Positions 9,257 to 17,122 of a stretch of 41,436 nt of DNA are shown piece after piece (the stretch's first letter is position 1; every line of letters starts with the position of its first letter). Location: positions 1 to 41,436 of the forward strand of contig CAYGQD010000038.1 in NCBI GenBank assembly GCA_964351855.1, in the 5' to 3' direction. The position numbers and the translations under genes are program-made. A model generated the notes under the pieces. The model did not search any database, was not told where the DNA came from, and saw only the letters and a list, made by a program, of their open reading frames with translations. The DNA is from JBCDHN01 sp964351855. GTDB taxonomy: Bacteria > Verrucomicrobiota > Verrucomicrobiia > Verrucomicrobiales > DEV007.

Positions 9257-10927
9257 ATGAGCCCGGCTCCCAATCCTGTCTACGTTATTGGCCATCGAAA
9301 CCCGGACACGGACGCAATCTGCTCGGCCATCGCCTATGCGGATCTCCTCCAGCGCACCCGGATGCCGGAAGCTGTCGCCGCCCGTTGTGGAACCGTCACC
9401 GCGCGAACCGATTGGGTCCTGAAAAAAGCCGGCGTTCCCCTTCCTGAACTGGTCATGGACATGCGCCTGACCGTCGGTTCGCTCGGCACCCATACCGTTG
9501 CCACCGCAGCCCCTCATGAGAGCTTTCTCGACGTCTATCAGCGCATGATCTGGGGCGGCTACCGCAGCATCCCCGTTGTCGAAGGTGAGCACGAGCTGCT
9601 CGGGATGTTGTCCCTCCAGGATCTTTTGAAGCTCCTGCTTCCCGTGGGCGAAACGCCCGAGCGCATGCGGGTGGTGCGAAGCAGCCTGGCCAATATGGTG
9701 CGCACCTTTGGCGGAGAGACCATTCACGAAGGCACGGATCACGAATTGGTAGAAGACTTCATCATCATGGTCGCCGCCAGCAGCGAGGCTGTCATGAGCG
9801 AGCGGATCGAGCACTTTCCCGCCGAGCAACTCCTCATCGTGACCGGTGACCGGGCCAACGTCCAGAAAATCGCCGCCCAGCGCGGGGTGCGAGCCCTCCT
9901 CATCACCAGCGGCTCGGAAGTCTCCAAGGAAGTCATCCAGGTCGCAAAGAAGAACGGCACTTCCATTCTTACGACCAAGCATGATACCGCCAGCACCCTC
10001 CAGTTCGTGCGCGGCTCGCGGCGCATCGAAGAAGCGGTTTCGCCAGATTTCGTCAAATTCCACGTCGATACCTTGGTTTCGGTGGTCCAATCCGAGGTTC
10101 GTGGCTCTTCCCAGGCGCTCTTCCCCGTGGTGACGGATGAAGATCAGCTCGTTGGTGTCTTTTCCCGCTCGGATTTGATGGAACTCCCGTCCCGGAAGCT
10201 GGTCCTCGTGGATCACAATGAGTTTTCTCAAGCGGTCACCGGCGCGGAAGACTCCCAGATTCTTGAAGTGATCGATCACCACCGTCTCAGTGGAAACCTG
10301 ATCTCCAAAGAGCCGATTCGTTTCATCAACCTTCCGGTCGGTTCCACGTCCACCATCGTGGCGCGTCTCTTCTGGGATCAGGGCCTCATCCCGACCCGTT
10401 CCGTCGCCATCTGTCTCTGTGCCGGCCTTATTTCGGACACCCTCAAGCTGACTTCCCCCACCACCACCGATGAAGATCGCAAAATCCTCGGTTGGCTTTC
10501 GAAAATCGCCCAAATCGGGATCGATGAGTTTGCCGAAGAATTCTTCGCCGCCGGTTCCGTCTTGAAGACCTCAACCCCGACCGAAGCCGTCGGCAGCGAC
10601 CGCAAGGAATACACCGAGAGCGGCTACAAGGTCAGCATCTCCCAGATCGAAGAACTGGGCCTCAACCATTTCTGGCCGGCGCGCGATGACCTCCAGAGCG
10701 AGCTGAAGACGCTCGTGACCAGTCAGGGACTCGATATCGCCTGCGTCATGGTGACGGACATTGGCCGCCACTACAGCGTTCTCTTGATCGAGGGCCCGGA
10801 CGAAGTCTTGGACCGTATCGACTACCCGAAAAAAGACCACGGCATCTTTGAAATGGATGGCGTGGTCAGTCGGAAGAAGCAGCTATTCCCTTGGCTGAGC
10901 CGTTTACTCGCGACAGTGCCAAAATAA
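9257..10927 (+). CDS. Manganese-dependent inorganic pyrophosphatase, family II, with CBS and DRTGG domains
   Basis: The 556-residue cytoplasmic enzyme hydrolyses pyrophosphate. It has the family II (DHH) metal-binding motif HRNPDTD (H13, D17, D19), VDHNE (319-322 for DHNE) and the signature DHH at 340-342. The regulatory insert splits the DHH domain: a first CBS unit at about 70-130, a DRTGG-like segment at about 155-255 and a second CBS unit up to about 315. The DHHA2 domain is C-terminal, with KLTSPTTTDEDR. This layout matches the nucleotide-regulated clostridial pyrophosphatases, where AMP inhibits and ATP or diadenosine polyphosphates activate. That regulation is known for the family and inferred here. 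The start at 9257 places the metal motif at the normal distance. Confidence 0.92.
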   Translation: MSPAPNPVYVIGHRNPDTDAICSAIAYADLLQRTRMPEAVAARCGTVTARTDWVLKKAGVPLPELVMDMRLTVGSLGTHTVATAAPHESFLDVYQRMIWGGYRSIPVVEGEHELLGMLSLQDLLKLLLPVGETPERMRVVRSSLANMVRTFGGETIHEGTDHELVEDFIIMVAASSEAVMSERIEHFPAEQLLIVTGDRANVQKIAAQRGVRALLITSGSEVSKEVIQVAKKNGTSILTTKHDTASTLQFVRGSRRIEEAVSPDFVKFHVDTLVSVVQSEVRGSSQALFPVVTDEDQLVGVFSRSDLMELPSRKLVLVDHNEFSQAVTGAEDSQILEVIDHHRLSGNLISKEPIRFINLPVGSTSTIVARLFWDQGLIPTRSVAICLCAGLISDTLKLTSPTTTDEDRKILGWLSKIAQIGIDEFAEEFFAAGSVLKTSTPTEAVGSDRKEYTESGYKVSISQIEELGLNHFWPARDDLQSELKTLVTSQGLDIACVMVTDIGRHYSVLLIEGPDEVLDRIDYPKKDHGIFEMDGVVSRKKQLFPWLSRLLATVPK

Positions 10928-10969
10928 CACGATCGCAAGAAGCGCAACAGGGGCTCGGGAATAGCCGGT

Positions 10970-10994
10970 GGGAGCCAGGTTTGACCCGGCTCCC
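10970..10994. terminator. Strong hairpin between convergent genes
   Basis: GGGAGCC and GGCTCCC form a perfect 7-bp GC-rich stem with an 11-base loop, between the pyrophosphatase stop and the small gene on the opposite strand. No T-run follows on either strand, so it may act as a transcript-end stabiliser or Rho-linked stop rather than a classic intrinsic terminator. Confidence 0.45.
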
Positions 10995-11009
10995 GAAGGA
11001 GTTACCTCC

Positions 11010-11213
11010 CTACTTCTTCTTCAAAAAAGGTAATCCGGTCCGCTCGTTTTCGACGACCTGATAGCCATCAGGGAGCGAATCAACAGCGCCTTCTCCCTTC
11101 ACCTCTCCAGCGAAGTAATAAAGACGGGTGATGTTTCCGTCCTTCCGCTTGGTCTCCCGCACGTGCAGGTAGTAGTCTTTCGAGGATTTTTTGGATTTTA
11201 CGGTATAAGCCAT
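11010..11213 (-). CDS. Small conserved hypothetical protein (67 aa)
   Basis: This lysine-rich 67-residue protein starts MAYTVKSKKSSKDYYLHV. It contains two short beta-rich halves (TRLYYFAGEVK and LPDGYQVVENERTGLPFLKKK). The ending with GYxVxENxRTGLPFLKK recurs, as I recall, in small orphan proteins of several phyla, but I know no named family or function. It sits immediately downstream of rpmB on the same strand (about 190 bases), with a possible weak terminator between. The ATG is followed by a good open frame and the amino-acid composition looks genuine. The basic charge would fit nucleic-acid or ribosome binding; this is only a guess. Confidence 0.65.
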   Translation of the reverse strand: MAYTVKSKKSSKDYYLHVRETKRKDGNITRLYYFAGEVKGEGAVDSLPDGYQVVENERTGLPFLKKK

Positions 11214-11339
11214 GATGGTTTAAGTCTGTTGGGGTATTTGGTATTGAAGGAGATAGGAATAACCGACAGGGATGAGGTTCACTGCTTCCTGCCGACGTCC
11301 TTTCCGATCACCAAACCAAGTTCGAGAGGGTGGTAAACT

Positions 11340-11366
11340 AAAAAAAGAAAGAAACTTTCCCGTTTC
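11340..11366 (-). terminator. Weak intrinsic terminator after rpmB
   Basis: Read on the minus strand, GAAAC-GGGAAA-GTTTC is followed by TTTCTTTTTTT. The stem is only 5 bp, but the T-run is long and the position, 41 bases after the rpmB stop, is right. Confidence 0.4.
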
Positions 11367-11406
11367 AAACCCCGATTGTTGGGTCCATCAAAAAGAAAAC
11401 CTGCCC

Positions 11407-11670
11407 TTAAACGAGCCCAGCTTTCTTCAACGTCGCGAAGGCACCATTCTTATCGATGGTCTTCAGTGCGCGAGCCGTCAGCTTTACCCGGATAAAGCGA
11501 TTGAGTTCCGGAACCCAGATCCGCTTCACTTTCAAATTCGGGGTAAAGGTCCGCTTCACCGTCTTGGTGACGTGACGACCAATTCCACCCTTCTTCTTCG
11601 CCAAACCACTGCGGTGGATTCTTCGTCCACTGGTAACTCGGGAACCTCTGATGCTGCAGACCTTAGCCAT
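11407..11670 (-). CDS. rpmB: 50S ribosomal protein L28
   Basis: This 87-residue protein is a full-length L28. It starts MAKVCSIRGSRVTSGRRIHR (usual pattern: C-x(2)-G-x(3)-GN/R..SH). The RTFTPNLKVKRIWVPELNR core matches RRFLPNLHSHRFW of the family, and RVKLTARALKTIDKNG matches the conserved basic region. L28 binds 23S rRNA in the large subunit near the E site. Only one CxxG-type cysteine is visible, so this is probably the zinc-free (C-) form. Unlike many bacteria, no rpmG (L33) gene adjoins it. Confidence 0.95.
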   Translation of the reverse strand: MAKVCSIRGSRVTSGRRIHRSGLAKKKGGIGRHVTKTVKRTFTPNLKVKRIWVPELNRFIRVKLTARALKTIDKNGAFATLKKAGLV

Positions 11671-11818
11671 GATGCGTAAATCGTTTGGGAAATGAAAAAA
11701 TGTTCGGTGAAACTTCCGGTTTGGGAAGGGCGAGCATAGTGCGAGCGAACGGGGGGCTGGTCAAGTGATTTGTCGGGGCGAATCCCGATTCTCAACCTCG
11801 AAACGATCCTCGGCTCCC

Positions 11819-13492
11819 CTAAACCGCCTGCATCTTCGCCAGATTCACCGCCGTGACCAACGCTTTGAGTCCCGCCATCTCGATCGAAGGATCAATCCCG
11901 CAGCCCCAGATCAGCGCATCGCCGCCATTCTGAATCTGAACGTAGGCCGCTGAATCTGCATCGGAGCCACCACGAACGGCGTGGGATCGGTAATCCGTCA
12001 CTTTGAAATCCTTGAACCCGTTTTGGTCGAGCGCTTGGACGAAGGCGTTGATCGGACCGTTGCCGAGCCCCTCGATCCGGTGTTCCGCTCCGTCGACCGC
12101 GATTTTCGCGCGACATCGCACTTCTCCCGGTCCGCCGAACTGGTGATCCAGCTCGTAATCCAGCAACGCCAGCGGAGCGGCCAAATTGACGAATTCCCGC
12201 CGGAAAAAATCGCGCACTTCGTCGATCTCCAGCTCCCGCCCCAGCTCATCAGCCAAGCTGTAGATCCGTTGACCCACCTGCGGATGCATCGTTTTCGGCA
12301 AATCCAGACCGTGTTCCTGATCGAGGATGAAGGCCACCCCACCCTTCCCGCTTTGAGAGTTGATCCGAATGATCGCGTGATAATTGCGCCCGATGTCGGC
12401 CGGATCGATCGTCAGATACGGCACCGCCCAGTGCGGAACTTCGTCCTGTTTCTCCATCCCTTTTTTGATCGCGTCCTGGTGGCTGCCAGAAAACGCGGTG
12501 AAAACCAGCTCCCCGGCGTAAGGCTGCCGCTCCGGCACGCTCAACCGCGTCACTCGCTCATAGACCAGGCGCACCTGGCTCAAATCCGAGAAATCGAGCC
12601 CCGTTTCGATCCCGTGACTGTTCATATTGAGTGCTACAATGACGATGTCCAGGTTCCCGGTGCGCTCCCCGTTGCCAAAGAGCGTGCCCTCCACCCGATC
12701 CGCCCCCGCCATCAATCCCAGCTCCGTCGCCGCGATCCCCGTTCCCCGGTCATTGTGGGTATGGAGGCTGATGATGACGTTCTCCCGATCGCTGATGTTC
12801 CGGCAAAACCACTCGATCTGGTCCGCATGGACATTCGGCGTGGTCCATTCCACGGTCGCGGGCAGGTTCAAAATGATCTTCCGATCCGGCGTCGGTGCCC
12901 AAACCGCTTTCACCGCTTCACAAACCTCCAGCGCGTAATCCAGCTCCGTATCGGAAAAGCTCTCCGGCGAATACTGGAAATCGACCTTCGTTCCCGGAAT
13001 CGTCTCGACCAGATCCCGCACCAGCCGGGCTCCGTTCACCGCAATCTCGCGGATCTCGTCCTTCGTTTTCCCGAAGGTAACCCGCCGCTGCAGGGGCGAC
13101 GTCGAGTTGTAAAGGTGGACGATCGCCCGCGGCACGCCTTCCAGCGCCTCAAACGTCCGCCGGATCAAATGCTCCCGCGCCTGCACCAGAACCTGCAGGG
13201 TCACGTCCTCCGGAATCCGCTGATCGTGGACCAGCCGACGCAGAAAGTTAAACTCCGTGTCCGCCGCCGCCGGAAAGCCGACTTCGATCTGCTTGAACCC
13301 GATCTTCACCAGGAGATCGAACATTTCCAGCTTCTCTTCCACGCTCATCGGGATCGGGAGAGCCTGATTCCCATCGCGAAGATCCACACTGCACCAGATA
13401 GGAGCCTGCGTGATGGTGCGGTCCGGCCATTGGCGATCTGGCAAATCGACCGGCGGAAACGCGCGATATTTGGATAAGGACGTGGGTTTCAT
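11819..13492 (-). CDS. leuA: 2-isopropylmalate synthase (long form)
   Basis: The 557-residue enzyme condenses acetyl-CoA with 2-oxoisovalerate to make 2-isopropylmalate, the committed step of leucine synthesis. It has the DRE-TIM core signature SVDLRDGNQAL near residues 35-45, metal ligands in HTHND (244-248) and the VEGTLFGNGERTGN loop. The C-terminal leucine-sensing dimer domain occupies about residues 430-557. The opening MKPTSLSKYRAFPPVDLPDR is typical of the long LeuA type found in yeast, mycobacteria and pseudomonads, not the E. coli type. Feedback inhibition by leucine at the C-terminal domain is known for the family. A leucine-rich leader peptide lies upstream on the same strand, suggesting added transcriptional or translational control. 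No leuB, leuC or leuD is adjacent. Confidence 0.95.
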   Translation of the reverse strand: MKPTSLSKYRAFPPVDLPDRQWPDRTITQAPIWCSVDLRDGNQALPIPMSVEEKLEMFDLLVKIGFKQIEVGFPAAADTEFNFLRRLVHDQRIPEDVTLQVLVQAREHLIRRTFEALEGVPRAIVHLYNSTSPLQRRVTFGKTKDEIREIAVNGARLVRDLVETIPGTKVDFQYSPESFSDTELDYALEVCEAVKAVWAPTPDRKIILNLPATVEWTTPNVHADQIEWFCRNISDRENVIISLHTHNDRGTGIAATELGLMAGADRVEGTLFGNGERTGNLDIVIVALNMNSHGIETGLDFSDLSQVRLVYERVTRLSVPERQPYAGELVFTAFSGSHQDAIKKGMEKQDEVPHWAVPYLTIDPADIGRNYHAIIRINSQSGKGGVAFILDQEHGLDLPKTMHPQVGQRIYSLADELGRELEIDEVRDFFRREFVNLAAPLALLDYELDHQFGGPGEVRCRAKIAVDGAEHRIEGLGNGPINAFVQALDQNGFKDFKVTDYRSHAVRGGSDADSAAYVQIQNGGDALIWGCGIDPSIEMAGLKALVTAVNLAKMQAV

Positions 13493-13616
13493 AAAACAAC
13501 GAAAAGGGAAAAGAAGAGAGGAAATGCGTCAGGGGAAGGCCCGAACCGAGATTTCTGCCGATGAGAATTCGGACAAAGGTGGGCGAAGAGACTGGGGGCG
13601 TGAGGGGTGGCGGGAA

Positions 13617-13697
13617 CTATCGGGCAGCCAACCCTAGCAACAGCGAGCGGCTGTTGAGGAGGAGAAGAATTTGGGCGCTGGAAGAAAACAGACGCAT
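13617..13697 (-). CDS. leuL: Putative leucine leader peptide upstream of leuA
   Basis: A 26-codon frame (ATG at 13697, stop TAG) lies 124 bases upstream of leuA on the same strand. It starts MRLFSSSAQ and ends ILLLLNSRSLLLGLAAR. Nine of 26 codons are leucine, clustered as four in a row (CTT CTC CTC CTC) and three in a row (CTG TTG CTA). That is the classic composition of leucine attenuation leaders, and the position is exactly where one is expected. No clear Shine-Dalgarno sequence precedes the ATG. A hairpin overlaps the leucine cluster. I did not find a classic terminator with a T-run before leuA, so the mechanism may not be E. coli-type attenuation. The symbol leuL follows functional usage, not homology. 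Confidence 0.6.
   Translation of the reverse strand: MRLFSSSAQILLLLNSRSLLLGLAAR
13638..13656 (-). promoter_or_regulatory. Hairpin overlapping the leucine codons of the leader
   Basis: On the minus strand, CAACAGC-CGCTC-GCTGTTG is a perfect 7-bp stem with a 5-base loop. It lies between the first and second leucine clusters, so a ribosome stalled at either would melt or free it. This is the geometry expected of a leader-peptide switch. Confidence 0.45.
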
Positions 13698-13706
13698 TAC
13701 CCATTC

Positions 13707-13734
13707 AGAGTAGTGCCCCTGCCCGACCTCGCAA
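13707..13734 (-). promoter_or_regulatory. Candidate promoter of the leuL-leuA unit
   Basis: On the minus strand TTGCGA and TACTCT are separated by 16 bases. If used, transcription would begin only a few bases before the leader ATG at 13697, making the leader nearly leaderless and explaining the missing ribosome site. The hexamers match the consensus only partly. Between 13735 and 14039 I see no gene or other structured signal. Confidence 0.3.
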
Positions 13735-14039
13735 CCGGAAATTCCCCCGAGGAGGCATTTCCACCTGGCAAACCCCTCTCCGCCACGCCGCAACGGATCC
13801 GCAGGTTCGCCAATCCCTCCTCTCTCCCACGAGACATCGTTGCGATCCGGCAAGCCGCTCTCGTTCGCAGAATTGCGACGTGGTTCTGCAATCGACACCT
13901 CTCGTTCTCACGGATGAACGATCGAACCAATGCAACCGACTCTCCCGCTCCACGTCGGCCCACAGATAATACGCAGTTCCCGAAATTTAGATCATGTTAG
14001 GCTTGCGCGGACCTGAAAGCGCGTTCTATCCTCCTCATC

Positions 14040-14813
14040 ATGGCCTCATCGTTCGTCACCTCCTTTGGTCCTCGGGAATATACCAATAGCCAGCTCCTTC
14101 AATTGGGAGATGAAATCGTCGATATCCTCATCCCCGGCCTCCCGGACGACGCCTTGCTCATCAGTGATCAACTGGACGACTTCCGCTTTGCCGTGGTTGA
14201 TATGGCTCGAGCCCTCGGTCGCCCCACCACCAGTGGAATGACCGAGTCCAAACGCCAGTTTGACGAACTTCGCGATCAAATCTGGGTCGGGATGAAAACC
14301 CAGATCACCGGGATTTTAAAATACTCCGGTGGCAGCATCCAGGCTTCCGCCCGCTTGCTGGACGAACTGATGCGTAAGCGTGAGAACCGATTGCAAGACC
14401 TGAGCTACGCGGAAAACACCGCCCAGCTGAAACTCTTCTTCAAGGAGTTCGAAATCGGCGAAGGAGAACAGGCAGCTGAAGCCTTCGCCGCCCTGGAAAC
14501 ACTCCACATGACCGAAGCCTTCGAGGCCTTGGTCAAAGCGAATGCGGACTTCGAGCAAGCGGTGCTGGACGAAACCGACACCCTGCCAGACGACGCTCAA
14601 ATTCCCCGTCTCGCTCCATCGAAGGCTTCCTACGCCAAGTATTTCCGTCTTATCTTGAAGAATCTGGAATACTATGCAGAAAAGGGCACCCAGCCCTACG
14701 TCGATCTGTTGATGAAGTGTTCCGACCGCATCATCGAAAAGCGCACCGTCGCTCAGACTCGCAACTCCCGCACCAGCTCCGACTCCTCCTCGGACGTCGC
14801 GGTTGCCTCCTGA
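14040..14813 (+). CDS. Helical protein of unknown function
   Basis: The 257-residue protein is almost entirely predicted helix, with many L, A, E, K and Q residues, no signal peptide and no membrane segment. It has a serine-rich tail (SRTSSDSSSD). I do not recognise a family with certainty; its size and all-helix character recall orphan helical proteins such as those in DUF6261, but no diagnostic motif proves this. A second all-helical protein of almost the same length at 26413-27195 has a comparable style, and the two may be distant relatives. No clear ribosome site precedes the ATG. It is flanked by leuA (divergent) and a sodium symporter (same strand, 182 bases on). Confidence 0.65.
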   Translation: MASSFVTSFGPREYTNSQLLQLGDEIVDILIPGLPDDALLISDQLDDFRFAVVDMARALGRPTTSGMTESKRQFDELRDQIWVGMKTQITGILKYSGGSIQASARLLDELMRKRENRLQDLSYAENTAQLKLFFKEFEIGEGEQAAEAFAALETLHMTEAFEALVKANADFEQAVLDETDTLPDDAQIPRLAPSKASYAKYFRLILKNLEYYAEKGTQPYVDLLMKCSDRIIEKRTVAQTRNSRTSSDSSSDVAVAS

Positions 14814-14995
14814 ACCGCCATCGGTGATTTGTCGCAAATCACCCGGTTTAGACCGAAGAATGCCGAAATCCGGCTTCTTTCTCGAAAAAAGACCTTTCGT
14901 GTCGGTTGATCCGTTTGCTAGCCTTCTGGATCTTCGTTCCGGCGGCCCTTGAAATCGGATGGATGCCGTGAAGGAAGCGCACGCAAAAAATCCCC

Positions 14996-16600
14996 ATGAC
15001 CATTCTTACCTTTCTCTTCTTCACCGGCCTCGTCGGCGCTCTCACCTGGTATCTCACTCGAAAAGACGACCACGGCACCTCGACCGGCTACTTCCTCGCC
15101 GGCCGCACCCTGACGGGAGGGTTCATCGCCGGCTCGCTCCTCCTCACCAATCTTTCGACCGAGCAGCTCGTCGGCCTCAATGGAGCCGCCTTCACCGATG
15201 GGATCGCGGTGATGGCGTGGGAAGTGATCGCAGGAGCCTCGCTTGTCCTCATGGCTTTGTATTTTCTACCAAAATATCTCCGCAGCGGCATCGCCACCAT
15301 CCCGCAGTTTCTCGAACTGCGTTACAATGGCACCACCCGCTCCATCACCAGTTTCATCTTCATCATCGCCTACGCCGGGATTCTCCTGCCCATTATTCTT
15401 TACACCGGCGCGACCGGATTGATGGGAATCCTGAATTTGAAAGAGCTGACCGGAATCCAGTCCGATACCGTGATGCTCTGGGTGACGGTCTGGTTCATCG
15501 GCATCGTCGGCTCCATCTACGCGATTTTCGGCGGGCTCCGCACCGTGGCAGTCTCGGATACCATCAATGGTTTCGGCCTTCTCGTCGGCGGAATCCTCAT
15601 CGCCATCTTTGGCCTCAACGCGGTGAGCGATGGAGGCATCTTTGCCGCGCTCAACGAAATGAAAACCGCTCACCCGGAGAAGTTCAATTCCCTCGGCGGG
15701 AAGGAATCCTCCGTCCCCTTCTCCACCCTCTTCACCGGCGTTCTCCTTCTCAATCTCTTCTACTGGACGACCAATCAGCAAATCATCCAGCGAACCTTCG
15801 GAGCCAGCACCTTGAAAGAAGGCCAGAAGGGCGTCCTCATCGCCGGTTGTTTCAAAGTGCTCGCCCCGCTCATTCTCGTGCTCCCCGGGATCATCGCCTT
15901 CCACCTTTACGCGGACGATGGGATTCGTCCGGATCACGCCTACGGCACCCTGGTGCGCAATGTCTTGCCGACGTGGCTCGTCGGATTCTTCGCCGCCGTC
16001 ATGGTCGGTGCCATCCTCAGCTCCTTCAACTCCGCCCTCAACTCGACCGCAACGCTCTTCTCGCTCGGCGTCTACAAACACCTCATCCGCAAAGACAACG
16101 CTGATGACGACGCCATCATCAAGAACGGAAAAATGGTCGGAGCAATCGTTGCCGTCTTCGCCATGTTCCTCGCTCCCATGTTAGCCGGTCAAGATAGTAT
16201 CTTCGGTTATCTCCAGAGCATGAACGGGCTCTATTTTATCCCGATCTTTTCTGTGGTCCTCTCCGGCTTCCTCTTCAAACGGGCCGCTGCCAAACACGCC
16301 AACATCGCCCTCGCCGTCGGCTGCGGCATCCTCTTCCTCGGCTACTTCGTCCCTCCGTTCTCGGCTTGGGCACAAAAGATCCACGGCTTCCACTTCCTCG
16401 GCCTCGTCTTCGCCCTCCTCATGGCCTATCAATTCATCATGAGCAAAGTTGACCCGCTCGGAAAAGACTGGGAGCACATCAACTCCGGCGACGTCGACCT
16501 GACTCCCTGGAAATGGGCCAAACCCATCGGCATCGGCATCATCGTCTTCGTCCTCACCGTCTACCTCTCGCTCGCTGACTTCTCCGTTCTGAATGGCTAA
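14996..16600 (+). CDS. SSS/SLC5-family sodium:solute symporter
   Basis: This 534-residue inner-membrane protein has about 13-14 hydrophobic segments across its whole length, as expected for the sodium:solute symporter family. Family features include the loop after TM1 with GYFLAGRTLTGGFIAGSLLLTN, the STEQLVGLNG segment, the YAIFGGLRTVAVSD motif and the NQQIIQRTFGA segment. A long hydrophilic loop lies at about residues 225-240 and the FNSALNSTATLF sodium-site region is late in the protein. The style is closest to sugar (SGLT-like) transporters, fitting a carbohydrate-using lifestyle, but the substrate is inference. A long overlapping frame in another phase (14959-16104) is a shadow. The gene converges on the RES/Xre pair. 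Confidence 0.92.
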   Translation: MTILTFLFFTGLVGALTWYLTRKDDHGTSTGYFLAGRTLTGGFIAGSLLLTNLSTEQLVGLNGAAFTDGIAVMAWEVIAGASLVLMALYFLPKYLRSGIATIPQFLELRYNGTTRSITSFIFIIAYAGILLPIILYTGATGLMGILNLKELTGIQSDTVMLWVTVWFIGIVGSIYAIFGGLRTVAVSDTINGFGLLVGGILIAIFGLNAVSDGGIFAALNEMKTAHPEKFNSLGGKESSVPFSTLFTGVLLLNLFYWTTNQQIIQRTFGASTLKEGQKGVLIAGCFKVLAPLILVLPGIIAFHLYADDGIRPDHAYGTLVRNVLPTWLVGFFAAVMVGAILSSFNSALNSTATLFSLGVYKHLIRKDNADDDAIIKNGKMVGAIVAVFAMFLAPMLAGQDSIFGYLQSMNGLYFIPIFSVVLSGFLFKRAAAKHANIALAVGCGILFLGYFVPPFSAWAQKIHGFHFLGLVFALLMAYQFIMSKVDPLGKDWEHINSGDVDLTPWKWAKPIGIGIIVFVLTVYLSLADFSVLNG

Positions 16601-16602
16601 CT

Positions 16603-16674
16603 CCGGGGTTTCCGGGATCTCGACGCTGAAAGTATCGTCTAGGCCAGTCCCAGATTTCAATCCCGAGACCCCGG
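16603..16674. repeat. Long imperfect inverted repeat between convergent genes
   Basis: CCGGGGTTTCCGGGAT at 16603-16618 pairs with ATCCCGAGACCCCGG at 16660-16674: 7 bp, a small bulge, then 5 bp. It fills the 80-base gap between the symporter stop and the antitoxin stop. It may act as a two-way transcription end; there is no T-run. Confidence 0.5.
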
Positions 16675-16680
16675 CTTCGA

Positions 16681-17061
16681 TCAGGCGAAGGCGCCTTGGC
16701 GAATCTGGTAGACCATTTCCCAAAGGAGATCGGATTGGCCCTCGCTGATGAGCGCCAATGGGGTCGTTTCGCCAAATGCAGAGTTCGGACGCATGAGCCA
16801 AGCTTTAAGGTCAGATTCTTCACCCGCCAGTTCTTGCAAGGCTTGAATCAGCCGGACCGTTTCCATCACTGGACGCTTGACCTTCTGCGGGAGCTTCGCC
16901 TCCGCTTCATAGGTGGCGAGCTTTCTTTCTGAGAAGTCCGCCATTTGAGCAAAAAGCCGCCGGGAAATTCCAGCCTGTTTACGCCAACTCATCAATGCGT
17001 TCCCGCTGGAAATCGTTGGCTGCGGTGTTCCTCCTGGCTTGCTTAACGTGGTCGTACTCAT
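16681..17061 (-). CDS. Xre/MbcA/ParS-type antitoxin of a RES toxin
   Basis: This 126-residue protein has an Xre-like helix-turn-helix in its first half (SWRKQAGISRRLFAQMADFS then ERKLATYEAE). The C-terminal toxin-binding domain (DUF2384) carries LKAWLMRPNSAFGETTPLAL followed by EG and IRQGAF at the end, the normal signature. It would neutralise and repress the RES toxin encoded just upstream. ATG at 17061 is chosen; the longer frame starts at a TTG inside the toxin's end and would add 25 unlikely residues that read through a palindrome. Canonical RES/Xre operons place the antitoxin first; here it is second, 59 bases after the toxin stop. The role is clear from the pairing; the order is the oddity. 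Confidence 0.82.
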   Translation of the reverse strand: MSTTTLSKPGGTPQPTISSGNALMSWRKQAGISRRLFAQMADFSERKLATYEAEAKLPQKVKRPVMETVRLIQALQELAGEESDLKAWLMRPNSAFGETTPLALISEGQSDLLWEMVYQIRQGAFA

Positions 17062-17098
17062 GGTTGTAAGATCGGTTCTTTCCGTAGCTCTTGCAATG

Positions 17099-17122
17099 AA
17101 AACCTGCAATTTTGCAGGTTTT
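17099..17122. promoter_or_regulatory. Perfect palindrome between toxin and antitoxin genes
   Basis: AAAACCTGCAA and TTGCAGGTTTT are perfect 11-bp arms separated by TT. It overlaps the last two bases of the toxin gene and lies 37 bases before the antitoxin ATG. It could be the antitoxin's DNA-binding operator, an RNA hairpin giving separate expression of the two genes, or both. TTGCAGG recurs once more at 17125-17131 in part (ATTGCAGG). Confidence 0.55.

Noticed and set aside
14959..16104. 381-codon frame rich in H and R overlapping the symporter
   Set aside because: Arginine/histidine-rich low-complexity translation typical of an out-of-phase shadow; the symporter frame has clear membrane helices and motifs.
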